DNA of 64,000 nt, taken from positions 1-64,000 of the forward strand of contig CAUDXH010000005.1 of NCBI GenBank assembly GCA_958453305.1, written 5' to 3'. Both the position numbers and the translations under genes were made by a program. Below, piece after piece: positions 52,787-61,809 of the stretch; the first letter of the stretch is position 1, and every line of letters starts with the position of its first letter. Origin of the DNA: an uncultured Bacteroides sp. Lineage in GTDB: Bacteria; Bacteroidota; Bacteroidia; Bacteroidales; Bacteroidaceae. The notes below the pieces were generated by a model. The model did not search any database. It worked only from the letters and a program-made list of their open reading frames with translations, and had not been told where the DNA came from.

Positions 52787-54946
52787 TTATGCCTCTTCTT
52801 TTTCTTGTTCTTCAAACTCTTTAACCAGTTTTGTCTGAACATCTGTCGGAACCAGCTCATAGCTAGCAAACTTCATGATAAACGATGCACGACCTCCCGT
52901 CAAAGAGCTTAAAGCTGTAGAGTAATTCGACATTTCTTTTAAAGGAACTTTCGCTGCCAGTTTTTCATAACCTTTTTCACTACTCATACCCATAATCATA
53001 CCTCTACGTCCCTGCATGTCACTCATTACATCGCCTAATTTATCACTCGGACAGAATACCTCAACATCATAAATCGGCTCAAGAATCTTTGGACCTGCAT
53101 TTTTAAAAGCCTCACTAAAAGCCTGACGACCAGCCAACATGAAAGAAATTTCATTGGAATCTACCGGATGCATCTTTCCGTCATATACAATCACCCGTAC
53201 ATCACGAGCATACGAACCTGTTAACGGTCCCTGTTCCATACGACTCATAATACCCTTTAAAATGGCAGGCATAAAACGAGTATCGATAGCACCACCTACT
53301 ACACTATTTACAAAAACCAGTTTGCCTCCCCATTCAAGATTAACCACTTCTGTACCCTTCACATTCATCTTAAACTCCTGACCATTGAGTTTGTAAAGTT
53401 CAGGAGCCGGCATACCTTCGTAGTAAGGTTCTACTATTAAGTGTACCTCACCAAACTGTCCAGCTCCGCCCGACTGTTTTTTATGGCGATAATCTGCACG
53501 AGCGGCTTTGGTAATAGTTTCACGATACGGAATCTTCGGTTCATAAAATTGAATCTGGAGTTTTTCATTATTTTCCAAACGCCACTTAAGTGTACGCAAA
53601 TGAAATTCTCCTTGCCCATGAACTAAGATTTGTCTTAATTCTTTTGACTGCTCAACCACCCAAGTAGGATCTTCTTCACGCATGCGGTTGAGAATAGCCA
53701 TCATTTTTTCAGTATCGGCTTCATTTACGGGCTTAATGGCACGTGAGTATTTAGGGTTAGGATATTTGATGAAGTTAAAGCGGTTTTCACAGTCTTTGCC
53801 ATTCAATGTATTGCCCGTCTTCACATCTTTCAATTTTACCGTACATCCGATATCACCGGCACGAAGTTCATCTACTTTTTCACGCGTTGCACCAGCACAG
53901 ACATAAAGCTGAGCCATACGTTCCTTGGAACCACGATCAGCATTAGCTAAATCATCGCCTTCACGTACAACACCACTCATAACTTTAAAGTACTGCACAT
54001 CACCGATATGAGGTTCAACTGCTGTCTTAAAGAAATATAAAGAAGCGGGAGCATCAGCCACAGGGGGAACAGGTACCCCACGTGTGTTATGCACCACCGG
54101 CATTTCATCAACAAACGGTACTACGTTTCCTAAGAATTCCATCAACCGACGCACACCCATATCCTTTCCTGCACATACACAGAATACCGGGAACATGCCA
54201 CGTGCAGCCAACCCCTTGCGAATTCCTTCACGCATTTCATCTTCGGTTAAAGACTCTGACTCAAAGAATTTTTCCATTAACGTTTCATCATGTTCAGCAG
54301 CTGCTTCCACTAAAGTCTTATGCCATGCCAAAGCTTTTTCCATTTCCTCTTCAGGAACCGGTTCTATAGTTGGAGCACCACCTTCAGGACCCCAAGAGTA
54401 TTTTTTCATTAAAAGTACATCAATCAACGAATTGAAGTCCGGACCCGTAGCTAAAGGATATTGAACCGGAACGACTTTAGAACCGTAATTCTCTTTTAAC
54501 TGCTCAAGTACCTGGTCAAAATCACATTTTTCACTATCCAGCTGGTTTACAAGGAAAATTACCGGTTTACCCAACTTTTCAGTGTAACGGAAGTGATTCT
54601 GCGTACCAACTTCCGGACCATATTGACCATTCAATAACAAAATAGCTGTATCGGTTACATTCAAAGCTGTAATAGCAGCTCCCACAAAGTCATCGCTACC
54701 CGGGCAATCAATGATATTCAGTTTTTTACCATTCCATTCTACATGATAAACGGTAGAGAAAACAGAATAGCCATATTCTTGCTCTACCGGAAAATAATCA
54801 CTTACTGTGTTCTTGGCAGTAATTCTGCCACGACGTTTTATAATACCACTCTCATAGAGCAAAGCTTCTGTGAGGGTGGTTTTACCTGATCCATCATTAC
54901 CGAGAAGGGCAATATTTTTAATTTCGTTCGTTTGATATACTTTCAT
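52787..54946 (-). CDS. fusA2: Elongation factor G paralog EF-G2, GTPase-defective type
   Basis: The 719-residue protein has full EF-G domain order. The P-loop is GNDGSGKTT (16-24) and the guanine motif is NQLD (134-137). In place of the usual DTPGHVDF it has DCPGSDDF (80-87), so the catalytic His is Ser84; the switch I RGIT is also changed (EYGYSV). Bacteroides thetaiotaomicron EF-G2 (BT2167) is known to support translation without GTP hydrolysis, to be needed for gut colonisation, and to be induced under carbon limitation by the regulator Cur (BT4338). The gene next to rprXY fits that locus. It is not the main EF-G. Confidence 0.93.
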   Translation of the reverse strand: MKVYQTNEIKNIALLGNDGSGKTTLTEALLYESGIIKRRGRITAKNTVSDYFPVEQEYGYSVFSTVYHVEWNGKKLNIIDCPGSDDFVGAAITALNVTDTAILLLNGQYGPEVGTQNHFRYTEKLGKPVIFLVNQLDSEKCDFDQVLEQLKENYGSKVVPVQYPLATGPDFNSLIDVLLMKKYSWGPEGGAPTIEPVPEEEMEKALAWHKTLVEAAAEHDETLMEKFFESESLTEDEMREGIRKGLAARGMFPVFCVCAGKDMGVRRLMEFLGNVVPFVDEMPVVHNTRGVPVPPVADAPASLYFFKTAVEPHIGDVQYFKVMSGVVREGDDLANADRGSKERMAQLYVCAGATREKVDELRAGDIGCTVKLKDVKTGNTLNGKDCENRFNFIKYPNPKYSRAIKPVNEADTEKMMAILNRMREEDPTWVVEQSKELRQILVHGQGEFHLRTLKWRLENNEKLQIQFYEPKIPYRETITKAARADYRHKKQSGGAGQFGEVHLIVEPYYEGMPAPELYKLNGQEFKMNVKGTEVVNLEWGGKLVFVNSVVGGAIDTRFMPAILKGIMSRMEQGPLTGSYARDVRVIVYDGKMHPVDSNEISFMLAGRQAFSEAFKNAGPKILEPIYDVEVFCPSDKLGDVMSDMQGRRGMIMGMSSEKGYEKLAAKVPLKEMSNYSTALSSLTGGRASFIMKFASYELVPTDVQTKLVKEFEEQEKEEA

Positions 54947-55529
54947 GGTATTTCAAGATTTAGTTAATAAACCAAAGGATATGCTTTTCATATCTCATTT
55001 TTAACGTTGCGCAAATTAGGGATTATAATTGGGAAAAGCAACAAAAACTTTCGTGTTACTAAACTATGTTTTTAGACAGCCCTGCAACTTTCCTCCTCCC
55101 CTCTTCCACCCTTTTCCCAAATAAAATCTTAGACCGCAAAACTAACGCGACTTACGACTCATCCGCTTAAATCATTACCACGATACGAATAAACCGTAAT
55201 CAATGCCCTTTCGAAGTCATTAATGAGAGCGAATCCCGGTCACTACTAAGAACCTTTATGAACTACAGGTAGTGTTTTAAAACCAAAACCAACGATGAAG
55301 CATACTTGAAGATCCAGCAAAAAGCCTTAGATTTTATAGATTACAACCCATTCAAAAAAAGTTTTTTTCAAAAACTGCCTGCGCCCTACACGGTTTAAGA
55401 AATAAGCAGCTGTATTCCATCTATTTACTCCATATAAAAGCGTGAAGGATGCAGTGCAGGAGATTGTACGACGCATGATTTGCCTACACGCTTCTCAACA
55501 GGTTGAAAACTTCAATAGACAGCACAAAA
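54947..55529. other. Long upstream region of EF-G2, with a possible decayed open frame
   Basis: No intact gene is seen. Near EF-G2 lies the inverted repeat GATATG-N5-CATATC (54978-54994), in the likely mRNA leader. A standard -7 box is lacking; only TAATTTGC (minus strand, 55011-55018) comes close. Plus-strand frame 55171-55398 stays open except for one TAG at 55270, and its translation looks protein-like (NDEAYLKIQQKALDFIDYNP), but it has no proper start. Confidence 0.5.
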
Positions 55530-55562
55530 AAGCGGATATGTCTACTTAAAGACATACCCGCT
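55530..55562 (-). terminator. Terminator after the exbB-exbD operon
   Basis: A 13-base stem with one mismatch around a TTAAGT loop, followed on the minus strand by a T run. Confidence 0.85.
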
Positions 55563-55584
55563 CTTAATTGCTTATATTAAACTA

Positions 55585-56049
55585 TTACTGACGCTGAGTA
55601 GCAGAATAGTTAATTTTCAAAGCATAAGCTTGACGAAGCGCCTGTTTTACCTCTGTCACAATACCCATCTTTGTCTCAGAATCGACTTTCAGGGAAACAG
55701 TCATAAACGGCTTATCTTCTTCTTTCATGTTTTCACGTTCCTGATAAATATAATCCTGAACTTCAGACGGTTCAGCAAATTTATCATTCAACTGAATACG
55801 ATCGGTAGTACCCATTGTTTTTTGGAACTCAGGCATCGGTTTACCGATATAAATGAAAGAAACCAAAGATTTCTGCTCCAATTTTTCCAACTCTGTTGCA
55901 GCCGGAACTCTGAACTGAACCTTTAATGTAACCTCACGCATTGTTGTTACAATCATGAAGAAGAACAACATGGTGAAGATAAGGTCAGGCAAAGACGAAG
56001 TATTTAACTCCGGCATTTCTTTTTTACCCGATTTATTAAATTTTCCCAT
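55585..56049 (-). CDS. exbD: ExbD/TolR-family protein 2
   Basis: The protein has 154 residues. A single N-terminal membrane helix (LPDLIFTMLFFFMIVTTM) carries the Asp (SSLPDLIF) conserved in ExbD for proton use, followed by a periplasmic domain. It lies 2 bases after the other ExbD gene. Together with ExbB it would power TonB and so the SusC-type transporters. Confidence 0.92.
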   Translation of the reverse strand: MGKFNKSGKKEMPELNTSSLPDLIFTMLFFFMIVTTMREVTLKVQFRVPAATELEKLEQKSLVSFIYIGKPMPEFQKTMGTTDRIQLNDKFAEPSEVQDYIYQERENMKEEDKPFMTVSLKVDSETKMGIVTEVKQALRQAYALKINYSATQRQ

Positions 56050-56051
56050 GA

Positions 56052-56642
56052 TTATTTTCCTCCATATTTTTTAGGTTCTGCTTCAGAAATCTTCTGTGGA
56101 TAGTAGTCAGTAATTGCTTTTTTCTCATCTTCAGAACATTCGTCAAAAGACTTACCAAACTGCGACTGAGCTAAGTCATTACGCAATTCATTGTAAGCTG
56201 CAACCAACTCATTCTGAACTTGGATATATGCATTATAACTGGTACCCACGTCATTCTGTACAGAGATTACATGCTTATCAGTCACCATTACGTCACCAAA
56301 GAACGGCAAAGTTTTTGCATGTTTTTCAGGCAAGTTTGCATCGTTATTTGGATTGGCAATGAATTCTTTTGCCTTTTCTCTCAGTTGCTTAACATCAAAC
56401 CATTCTCCACCAACCATCAAGTTATCATCCTTGTTCAGTTTAACCTGAAGAACGTTTCTTTCCTTAACAATAATATCATCTTTTTTCTGATCCTCATTTT
56501 CAGGAGGAGGCGGCAGACGTCTTGCCAAACCGCGGTCAGTATCCATTGATGTTGTGATAAGGAAGAAAATAAGCAACATGAAGGCAATATCCGCCGTAGA
56601 ACTTGCATTAATTCCCGGTACTTTTCTGTTTCTTTTTGCCAT
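56052..56642 (-). CDS. exbD: ExbD/TolR-family protein 1
   Basis: The protein has 196 residues. The N-terminal helix has the conserved Asp (SSTADIAFMLLIFFLITTSM). The periplasmic domain is longer than usual and starts with a proline-rich stretch (RRLPPPPENEDQ). Two different ExbD genes after one ExbB is common in Bacteroidetes. Confidence 0.92.
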   Translation of the reverse strand: MAKRNRKVPGINASSTADIAFMLLIFFLITTSMDTDRGLARRLPPPPENEDQKKDDIIVKERNVLQVKLNKDDNLMVGGEWFDVKQLREKAKEFIANPNNDANLPEKHAKTLPFFGDVMVTDKHVISVQNDVGTSYNAYIQVQNELVAAYNELRNDLAQSQFGKSFDECSEDEKKAITDYYPQKISEAEPKKYGGK

Positions 56643-56686
56643 TTTACTTACTTCTTTTAAAATTTATCAAACTCTCAATGCAGATA

Positions 56687-57151
56687 TTATCTCTGTTTAA
56701 AAATACCGAAAAGGTTCAACAATGTACCGATTGCTGCAATAATCAGCAAAGCATAAGTTGAGTAAATCAACATATCTGAAACCTTCAACATCACAGCATC
56801 TGTATAAACGGCACCGTCACCTTTCAATACTGGTTCAGCAGAACCCATATTATAAGTAACAACCAACAGAACTGCCAACAGGATAAGTCCCAATAATGAT
56901 TTGATAGCGCCTTTCGGGTTATCTTTCAGCGCACCGCCAAACTGAGCGACAGCGCCAATCAAAGTTACAACAACTGCAACGGCAAACATTCCGTACATCA
57001 AACACATCAAAGCTTCTGTATTCTGAGGTTCATTGTAACTGCCAACCGGATTATGATATCCTACTCCGAAGAAAACGCCCAATACTACCAAGATAGCAGC
57101 AACACAGGCATAAAACACGTAGTAAGATACTTTGTATGATAATTTAGCCAT
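56687..57151 (-). CDS. Four-helix membrane protein of the exbB-exbD operon
   Basis: The protein has 154 residues with about four membrane helices (VFYACVAAILVVLGVFFGVGY, LMYGMFAVAVVVTLIGAVAQF, LLGLILLAVLLVVTYNMG, STYALLIIAAIGTLLNLFGIF). I recognise no named family. Its place between exbB and exbD, 8 bases after exbB, suggests that it belongs to the energy-transducing complex. Confidence 0.75.
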   Translation of the reverse strand: MAKLSYKVSYYVFYACVAAILVVLGVFFGVGYHNPVGSYNEPQNTEALMCLMYGMFAVAVVVTLIGAVAQFGGALKDNPKGAIKSLLGLILLAVLLVVTYNMGSAEPVLKGDGAVYTDAVMLKVSDMLIYSTYALLIIAAIGTLLNLFGIFKQR

Positions 57152-57159
57152 TTTAAATA

Positions 57160-57960
57160 TTATTTTTTGTATTTCAAGTTGTATTTCATGATCATATCAA
57201 GCAATGTGATAGAAGAATCTTCCATCTGGCTTGTGATAGCTTCAATCTTAGAAAGAATGTAGTTATAGAATACCTGAAGAATCAAAGCTACAATCAAACC
57301 GAAGATAGTAGTGATCAACGCAACTTTCATACCACCAGCAACAACTGTCGGAGAAATATCACCTGCACGCTGGATATTATCGAACGCCATAACCATACCG
57401 ATTACAGTACCCAAGAATCCCAAAGACGGAGCCATTGCAATAAACAAGGTAATCCAAGAACATCCTTTTTCAAGGTAACCAGCCTGAACACCACCGTAAG
57501 AAACTACAGAACGTTCAACAACATCCAGACCTTCGTCAATTCTCATCAAACCCTGATAGCAGATAGATGCAACAGGACCACGAGTGTTACGACAAACTGT
57601 CTTAGCTCCTTCTACATCACCTTTTTCCAAAGCTTCTTCAACTTTAGCCATCAATTTCTTAACGTCAACTTCAGCCAAGCTCAAGTAAATAATACGTTCA
57701 ATACAGAAAGCAAGACCAAGAACCAATGCAATAGCTACCAATGACATAAAGCCTGCGTCACCTTCGATAAACTTAGTCTTTAATTCTTTGTGCATACCAC
57801 CTTCTTCAACTACTGCCGGAGCTGCTGCTTCGTCAGCTGCTGCAACCTGTTCTGTTTGAGCCGGAGCTGCTGTAGCTGTTTCATCCTGAGCCATAGCCGC
57901 CTGAGTCATTCCAAACGAGAAGACTCCCATCACTGCAAGAATTGCAAATAACTTTTTCAT
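57160..57960 (-). CDS. exbB: MotA/TolQ/ExbB proton channel protein
   Basis: The protein has 266 residues. A signal-like N-terminus and an Ala/Glu-rich spacer (TATAAPAQTEQVAAADEAAAP) precede the first channel helix. Core motifs: ALVLGLAFCIERIIYL, WITLFIAMAPSLGFLGTVIGMVMAFDNIQ, and MKVALITTIFGLIVALILQVFYNYI. It forms the stator pentamer that uses proton flow to drive TonB. First gene of the operon, just downstream of tRNA-Ser on the same strand. Confidence 0.95.
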   Translation of the reverse strand: MKKLFAILAVMGVFSFGMTQAAMAQDETATAAPAQTEQVAAADEAAAPAVVEEGGMHKELKTKFIEGDAGFMSLVAIALVLGLAFCIERIIYLSLAEVDVKKLMAKVEEALEKGDVEGAKTVCRNTRGPVASICYQGLMRIDEGLDVVERSVVSYGGVQAGYLEKGCSWITLFIAMAPSLGFLGTVIGMVMAFDNIQRAGDISPTVVAGGMKVALITTIFGLIVALILQVFYNYILSKIEAITSQMEDSSITLLDMIMKYNLKYKK

Positions 57961-58045
57961 TGTGTGTCTAATTTTTAAGATTAATTAATTAATTGTTATT
58001 TTATTGTTTTAATTGTTTTCCACTTTTTGCCCTTTCACAGCAATG

Positions 58046-58133
58046 CGGAGAGAGCGGGATTCGAACCCGCGATACACTTTTGGCGTATACACGCTTTCCA
58101 GGCGTGCCTCTTCAACCACTCGAGCACCTCTCC
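58046..58133 (-). tRNA. tRNA-Ser (anticodon GGA)
   Basis: The 88-base minus-strand sequence folds as a class II tRNA. The acceptor GGAGAGG pairs with TCTCTCC (one G-U), the discriminator is G, the anticodon loop is CTGGAAA with anticodon GGA, there is a long variable arm (ATACGCCAAAAGTGTAT), and the T arm is GCGGG-TTCGAAT-CCCGC. No CCA is encoded. It lies 85 bases upstream of exbB. Confidence 0.97.
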
Positions 58134-58289
58134 TTAAGCGCCCACAAAGGCTTCTTCCTCAATTCGGGCGCAAATTACAAATAAAAATGCGAACCGCAAT
58201 CGATTTCAGTCACAAATGTATTCTTTTTTTTCGTCTTACATAACATTCTATCCGCAAAAGTTTATGCATTCGACAAAAATTAATAAACT

Positions 58290-59078
58290 TTAAAAACTTG
58301 AAGCCGCATTTTTGAATACTTTTAAGGCATTTTCCGTGGTTTCACGGGCTATCTGTGCCAATGGCACGTCATAAATCGCCGAAAGTGTCCCGGCTATTTC
58401 CGGTAAATAAGCACTCTCGTTTCGTTTTCCCCGATAAGGTACCGGAGCCAAATAAGGCGAATCTGTCTCAAGCACAATCCGACTTAAAGGAACATTCTTC
58501 AAAACTTCCGGAAGAGAAGACGACTTAAATGTAACCACCCCGTTTATACCTAACATAAATCCGGAATAGGCAAGCAGGTTTTCTGCATCGTCCGCTGTTC
58601 CCGCAAAGCAATGGAATACGCCACTCAATTCTGTATGCCGATAGGGCTTCAAGACGTCCAGCAATTCAGGGAAAGCTTCGCGGCAATGAATACTCAACGG
58701 GAGTTTACGCTCCAATGCCCACTGAATCTGCTCATCAAAAGCCAGCATCTGCTCTTTTTTAAAAGACTTATCCCAATATAAGTCCAATCCGACCTCTCCA
58801 ATTCCAAAGAAACGATGAGGAGTATCAAACCATGACTTGACCGTAGTCAAACGTTTTTTCCAGTCTGCATCCACAGAAGTGGGATGCAACCCCAACAACG
58901 GATAACATCCATCATGCTTCTCACACGTAGCAAGCATGGCCTCCACTGTGGTATCATCTACATTTGGCATAATCAGGCGAGTCACCCCTACTTGTCCAGC
59001 CCGAATGATAGCCAGTTCACGATCGCCATCAAACTCCTCTGTAAAAAGATGGGTATGTGTATCGATTAGTGTCATCAT
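58290..59078 (-). CDS. tatD: TatD-family metal-dependent DNase
   Basis: The protein has 262 residues (261 if the second ATG at 59075 is used). Metal-site motifs: DTHTHLF at the start, GEVGLDLYW, LPLSIHCREAF, GVFHCFAGT, and VLETDSPYLAPVPYRGKRNES. TatD enzymes act as 3'-5' exonucleases on DNA. It follows the polyprenyl synthetase gene with a 4-base gap. Confidence 0.95.
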   Translation of the reverse strand: MMTLIDTHTHLFTEEFDGDRELAIIRAGQVGVTRLIMPNVDDTTVEAMLATCEKHDGCYPLLGLHPTSVDADWKKRLTTVKSWFDTPHRFFGIGEVGLDLYWDKSFKKEQMLAFDEQIQWALERKLPLSIHCREAFPELLDVLKPYRHTELSGVFHCFAGTADDAENLLAYSGFMLGINGVVTFKSSSLPEVLKNVPLSRIVLETDSPYLAPVPYRGKRNESAYLPEIAGTLSAIYDVPLAQIARETTENALKVFKNAASSF

Positions 59079-59082
59079 AGTA

Positions 59083-60066
59083 TTATAATTTACGGTTCAT
59101 TAATTGACAGACAAATGTACGAAGATTTTCTTTCATTTCATCTTTTACCGAAACTTTATCTAATAATTCCAAGCCTTCAGCATAATATTTATTAATCTGC
59201 TCGGTGCAAAGTTCCGCTATTCCCACCTTATTATATATAGCAGTAACTGCTGCAATCTTCTCTTCAGGCACAACCTGCTCACGCTCTATCCAGCCAAGCA
59301 ATTCTTCACGTTCATTTTCCCCAGCCGAATTTAAAGCCGTAATAAGCATATAGGTTTTCTTATTACATAGAATATCGCCTCCTATTTTTTTTCCAAAGAC
59401 TGCCGGATCACCGTAAACATCGAGGAAATCATCCTGCAATTGAAAAGCCAGCCCCATCTTAATGCCGAAGTCGTACAAGTATTGAATATCCGACTGGGAA
59501 GCTCCTCCTAAAATAGCACCTATCTTCAATGCACCAGCCAACAGCACAGAGGTCTTCAGACGGATCATTTCAATATATTCATCGACCGTCACATCCATGC
59601 GCGACTCAAATTCCATATCCCACTGCTGACCTTCACATATTTCCAGTGCCGTCTGGCCGAACACTTCCATCACCTGCTTCATACAAGTTTCCGGACATTG
59701 ATTCATCATAAACTGATAGGCAAGAATCAGCATCGCATCCCCAGAAAGTATAGCCGTATTTTCGTTCCACTTTTTATGAACAGTAGGCTTACCCCGACGC
59801 ACATCCGCCTTATCCATCAAATCATCATGCAAAAGAGTGAAATTATGATAAGTTTCTATTCCGGCAGCCTGCGAAAACACAGCCGTTACATCTTCTTTAT
59901 ATAAGTTATAAGCCAATAACATCAGCACCGGACGGAGACGTTTTCCGCCCAAAGCCAAAACATATGAGATAGGGTCATATAACCCGTGAGGTTCACGGGA
60001 AAAAGGGAGTTGTTCGATATAAGAATGTATCTGTTTGAGCAATTGCTCGCTACTTTGCTGTTTCAT
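59083..60066 (-). CDS. Trans-polyprenyl diphosphate synthase
   Basis: The protein has 327 residues. The two Asp-rich motifs are present: LLHDDLMDKADVRRGKPT (first, DDxxD) and QLQDDFLDVYGD (second), plus GGKRLRPVLML. The length and motifs fit the polyprenyl synthetase family, making farnesyl- or longer-chain diphosphates. The residues before the first motif (ETYHNFTLLHDD) do not let me fix the chain length. Confidence 0.92.
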   Translation of the reverse strand: MKQQSSEQLLKQIHSYIEQLPFSREPHGLYDPISYVLALGGKRLRPVLMLLAYNLYKEDVTAVFSQAAGIETYHNFTLLHDDLMDKADVRRGKPTVHKKWNENTAILSGDAMLILAYQFMMNQCPETCMKQVMEVFGQTALEICEGQQWDMEFESRMDVTVDEYIEMIRLKTSVLLAGALKIGAILGGASQSDIQYLYDFGIKMGLAFQLQDDFLDVYGDPAVFGKKIGGDILCNKKTYMLITALNSAGENEREELLGWIEREQVVPEEKIAAVTAIYNKVGIAELCTEQINKYYAEGLELLDKVSVKDEMKENLRTFVCQLMNRKL

Positions 60067-60091
60067 AACAGAAATTGTTTAAGGTTATCCA

Positions 60092-60139
60092 TAAAAAAAG
60101 CCGTGTCAAAAGCCTGAATCAGACTCTTGACACAGCCTC
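60092..60139 (-). terminator. Terminator after tonB
   Basis: A long stem with a few mismatches (GTGTCAA/TTGACAC core at 60104-60110 and 60128-60134) is followed on the minus strand by a T run. Confidence 0.85.
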
Positions 60140-60158
60140 ATCTATTCAGACCGACTGA

Positions 60159-60848
60159 TTACTGCAACTTGAAGGTTACAGGTACGGTATATTTCACACG
60201 TACAGCTTTACCACGCTGCTTACCCGGTTTCCACTTCGGCATCATCTTGATAACTCGAAGTGCTTCTTTATCCAAGTAAGGGTCAACGGTACGCATAACT
60301 ACCGGGTCAACGATAGAACCATCCTGGTTAACCACAAACTGGATGATTACACGTCCCTGAATACCATTTTCCTGTGCGATGGTAGGATACTTAATGTTTT
60401 TGCTGATGAATTTCAAACATTCAGCCATACCGCCCGGGAATTCAGGCATTTCTTCTACCACCTGGAAGATTTGCTGTTCTTCCGGTTCTTCTTCTTCTAC
60501 TTCAACCGGCACATACTTGATTTCTACGGCCTTGTTGTCGTCTTCACTTGAAGAAATGTCCGATTCAACAACGTCTGCGTCATTTTCTGCAATCTGCAAC
60601 ACTTCTTCCATTTTCGGAGCCTCGGGGGGAGGTGCTACCGGTTTTTGCTCTTCTGGCTGTTCTGTAATAGGAATCATTTCCTCTTCAAAAAGCACTTCTT
60701 TCATACCAGTATCGGTAGTGACCTGCTTGTCGCGTTCTGTCCATTCGAAAGCCACAAACATCGCTGCCAATATCAGCACGAAACCGATTAACAGACCTGT
60801 AGATTTCTTGTTCTCAAGATCTGCTTTAGGCGATTTTTTGATTTCCAT
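60159..60848 (-). CDS. tonB: TonB-family energy transducer
   Basis: The protein has 229 residues. One N-terminal membrane helix (TGLLIGFVLILAAMFVAFEW), a Pro/Glu-rich periplasmic spacer (ITEQPEEQKPVAPPPEAPKM), and a C-terminal TonB domain (FPGGMAECLKFISKNIKYPTIAQENGIQGRVIIQFVV...MPKWKPGKQRGKAVRVKYTVPVTFKL). It passes energy from ExbB/ExbD to outer membrane transporters such as SusC. Confidence 0.95.
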   Translation of the reverse strand: MEIKKSPKADLENKKSTGLLIGFVLILAAMFVAFEWTERDKQVTTDTGMKEVLFEEEMIPITEQPEEQKPVAPPPEAPKMEEVLQIAENDADVVESDISSSEDDNKAVEIKYVPVEVEEEEPEEQQIFQVVEEMPEFPGGMAECLKFISKNIKYPTIAQENGIQGRVIIQFVVNQDGSIVDPVVMRTVDPYLDKEALRVIKMMPKWKPGKQRGKAVRVKYTVPVTFKLQ

Positions 60849-60886
60849 ACTGTTGTTTTTAAATAATTAATAGTATCTCGATTCGG

Positions 60887-60894
60887 CAAATGTA
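60887..60894 (-). promoter_or_regulatory. -7 box of tonB
   Basis: On the minus strand this reads TACATTTG, matching TAnnTTTG, 39 bases before the ATG. Confidence 0.6.
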
Positions 60895-60988
60895 GTGCTT
60901 TTCTTTGAAAAGACAAGGATTCATCCGCAAAAAAATAATAAAATTTAAAGAGAAGAAAGACATTCGCCTTGATTCAGAAAGTTTTCTA

Positions 60989-60996
60989 TATCTTTG
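60989..60996 (+). promoter_or_regulatory. Possible -7 box of cmk
   Basis: TATCTTTG matches TAnnTTTG, with a TTG 17 bases upstream. It would give a leader of about 115 bases before the cmk ATG. Confidence 0.5.
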
Positions 60997-61116
60997 TTTC
61001 ACGAAGACAAGATGCGGTTCGGCTATATCTGTGCTCAAAAGCAAGCTTTTGGCTTCATATTGCTTCCCCCTTCACTGTCTTTGCCTTATACATAACATTA
61101 TAATAAGTTTATCCCA

Positions 61117-61809
61117 ATGAGAAAGATTATTATTGCCATAGACGGATTTTCATCGTGCGGGAAAAGCACGATGGCGAAAGACCTTGCCAAAGAAATCGGC
61201 TATATTTATATAGACAGTGGAGCAATGTACCGTGCAGTGACCCTATTCTGCATAGAGCATCATTTGTTTAATGCCGACGGCAGTATCTGCGAAGAGGAAC
61301 TGAAAGCTCAGATGAAAGATATTCAGATTTCGTTCCAACTCAATCCGGAAACCCAGCGACCTATGACGTATCTGAACGGGGTCAACGTAGAAGACCGTAT
61401 CCGCACGCTGGAGGTATCATCACACGTCAGTCCGGTGGCAGCCCTGGGATTTGTTCGCGAAGCAATGGTCATGCAGCAGCAGGAAATGGGGAAAGCCAAG
61501 GGAATCGTAATGGATGGACGGGATATCGGAACTGCAGTTTTTCCTGATGCCGAACTAAAGGTATTCGTTACAGCCTCTGCTCAAATACGCGCTCAGCGCC
61601 GTTACGATGAGTTGAAAGCAAAGGGGCAGGAAGCTTCGTTTGAAGACATTTTACACAATGTAGAAGAACGTGACCACATTGACCAGAACCGAAAAGTCAG
61701 CCCTTTGCGCAAAGCCGACGATGCCCTGCTGTTAGACAACAGCCACCTCTCTATAGAAGAACAAAAAGAATGGTTAAAACAGCAATTTGAAAAAGCAATC
61801 CATGCATAA
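61117..61809 (+). CDS. cmk: Cytidylate kinase
   Basis: The 230-residue length is normal. P-loop IAIDGFSSCGKSTMAKDLA, IDSGAMYRAVTLF, the NMP-binding insert, MDGRDIGTAVFPDAELKVFVTA, and a C-terminal LDNSHLSIEEQ. It phosphorylates CMP and dCMP. Its end overlaps the ispH start by 8 bases. Confidence 0.96.
   Translation: MRKIIIAIDGFSSCGKSTMAKDLAKEIGYIYIDSGAMYRAVTLFCIEHHLFNADGSICEEELKAQMKDIQISFQLNPETQRPMTYLNGVNVEDRIRTLEVSSHVSPVAALGFVREAMVMQQQEMGKAKGIVMDGRDIGTAVFPDAELKVFVTASAQIRAQRRYDELKAKGQEASFEDILHNVEERDHIDQNRKVSPLRKADDALLLDNSHLSIEEQKEWLKQQFEKAIHA

Noticed and set aside
55354..55368. A7-G-T7 hairpin
   Set aside because: Too weak and too short to be a terminator; no adjacent gene end.
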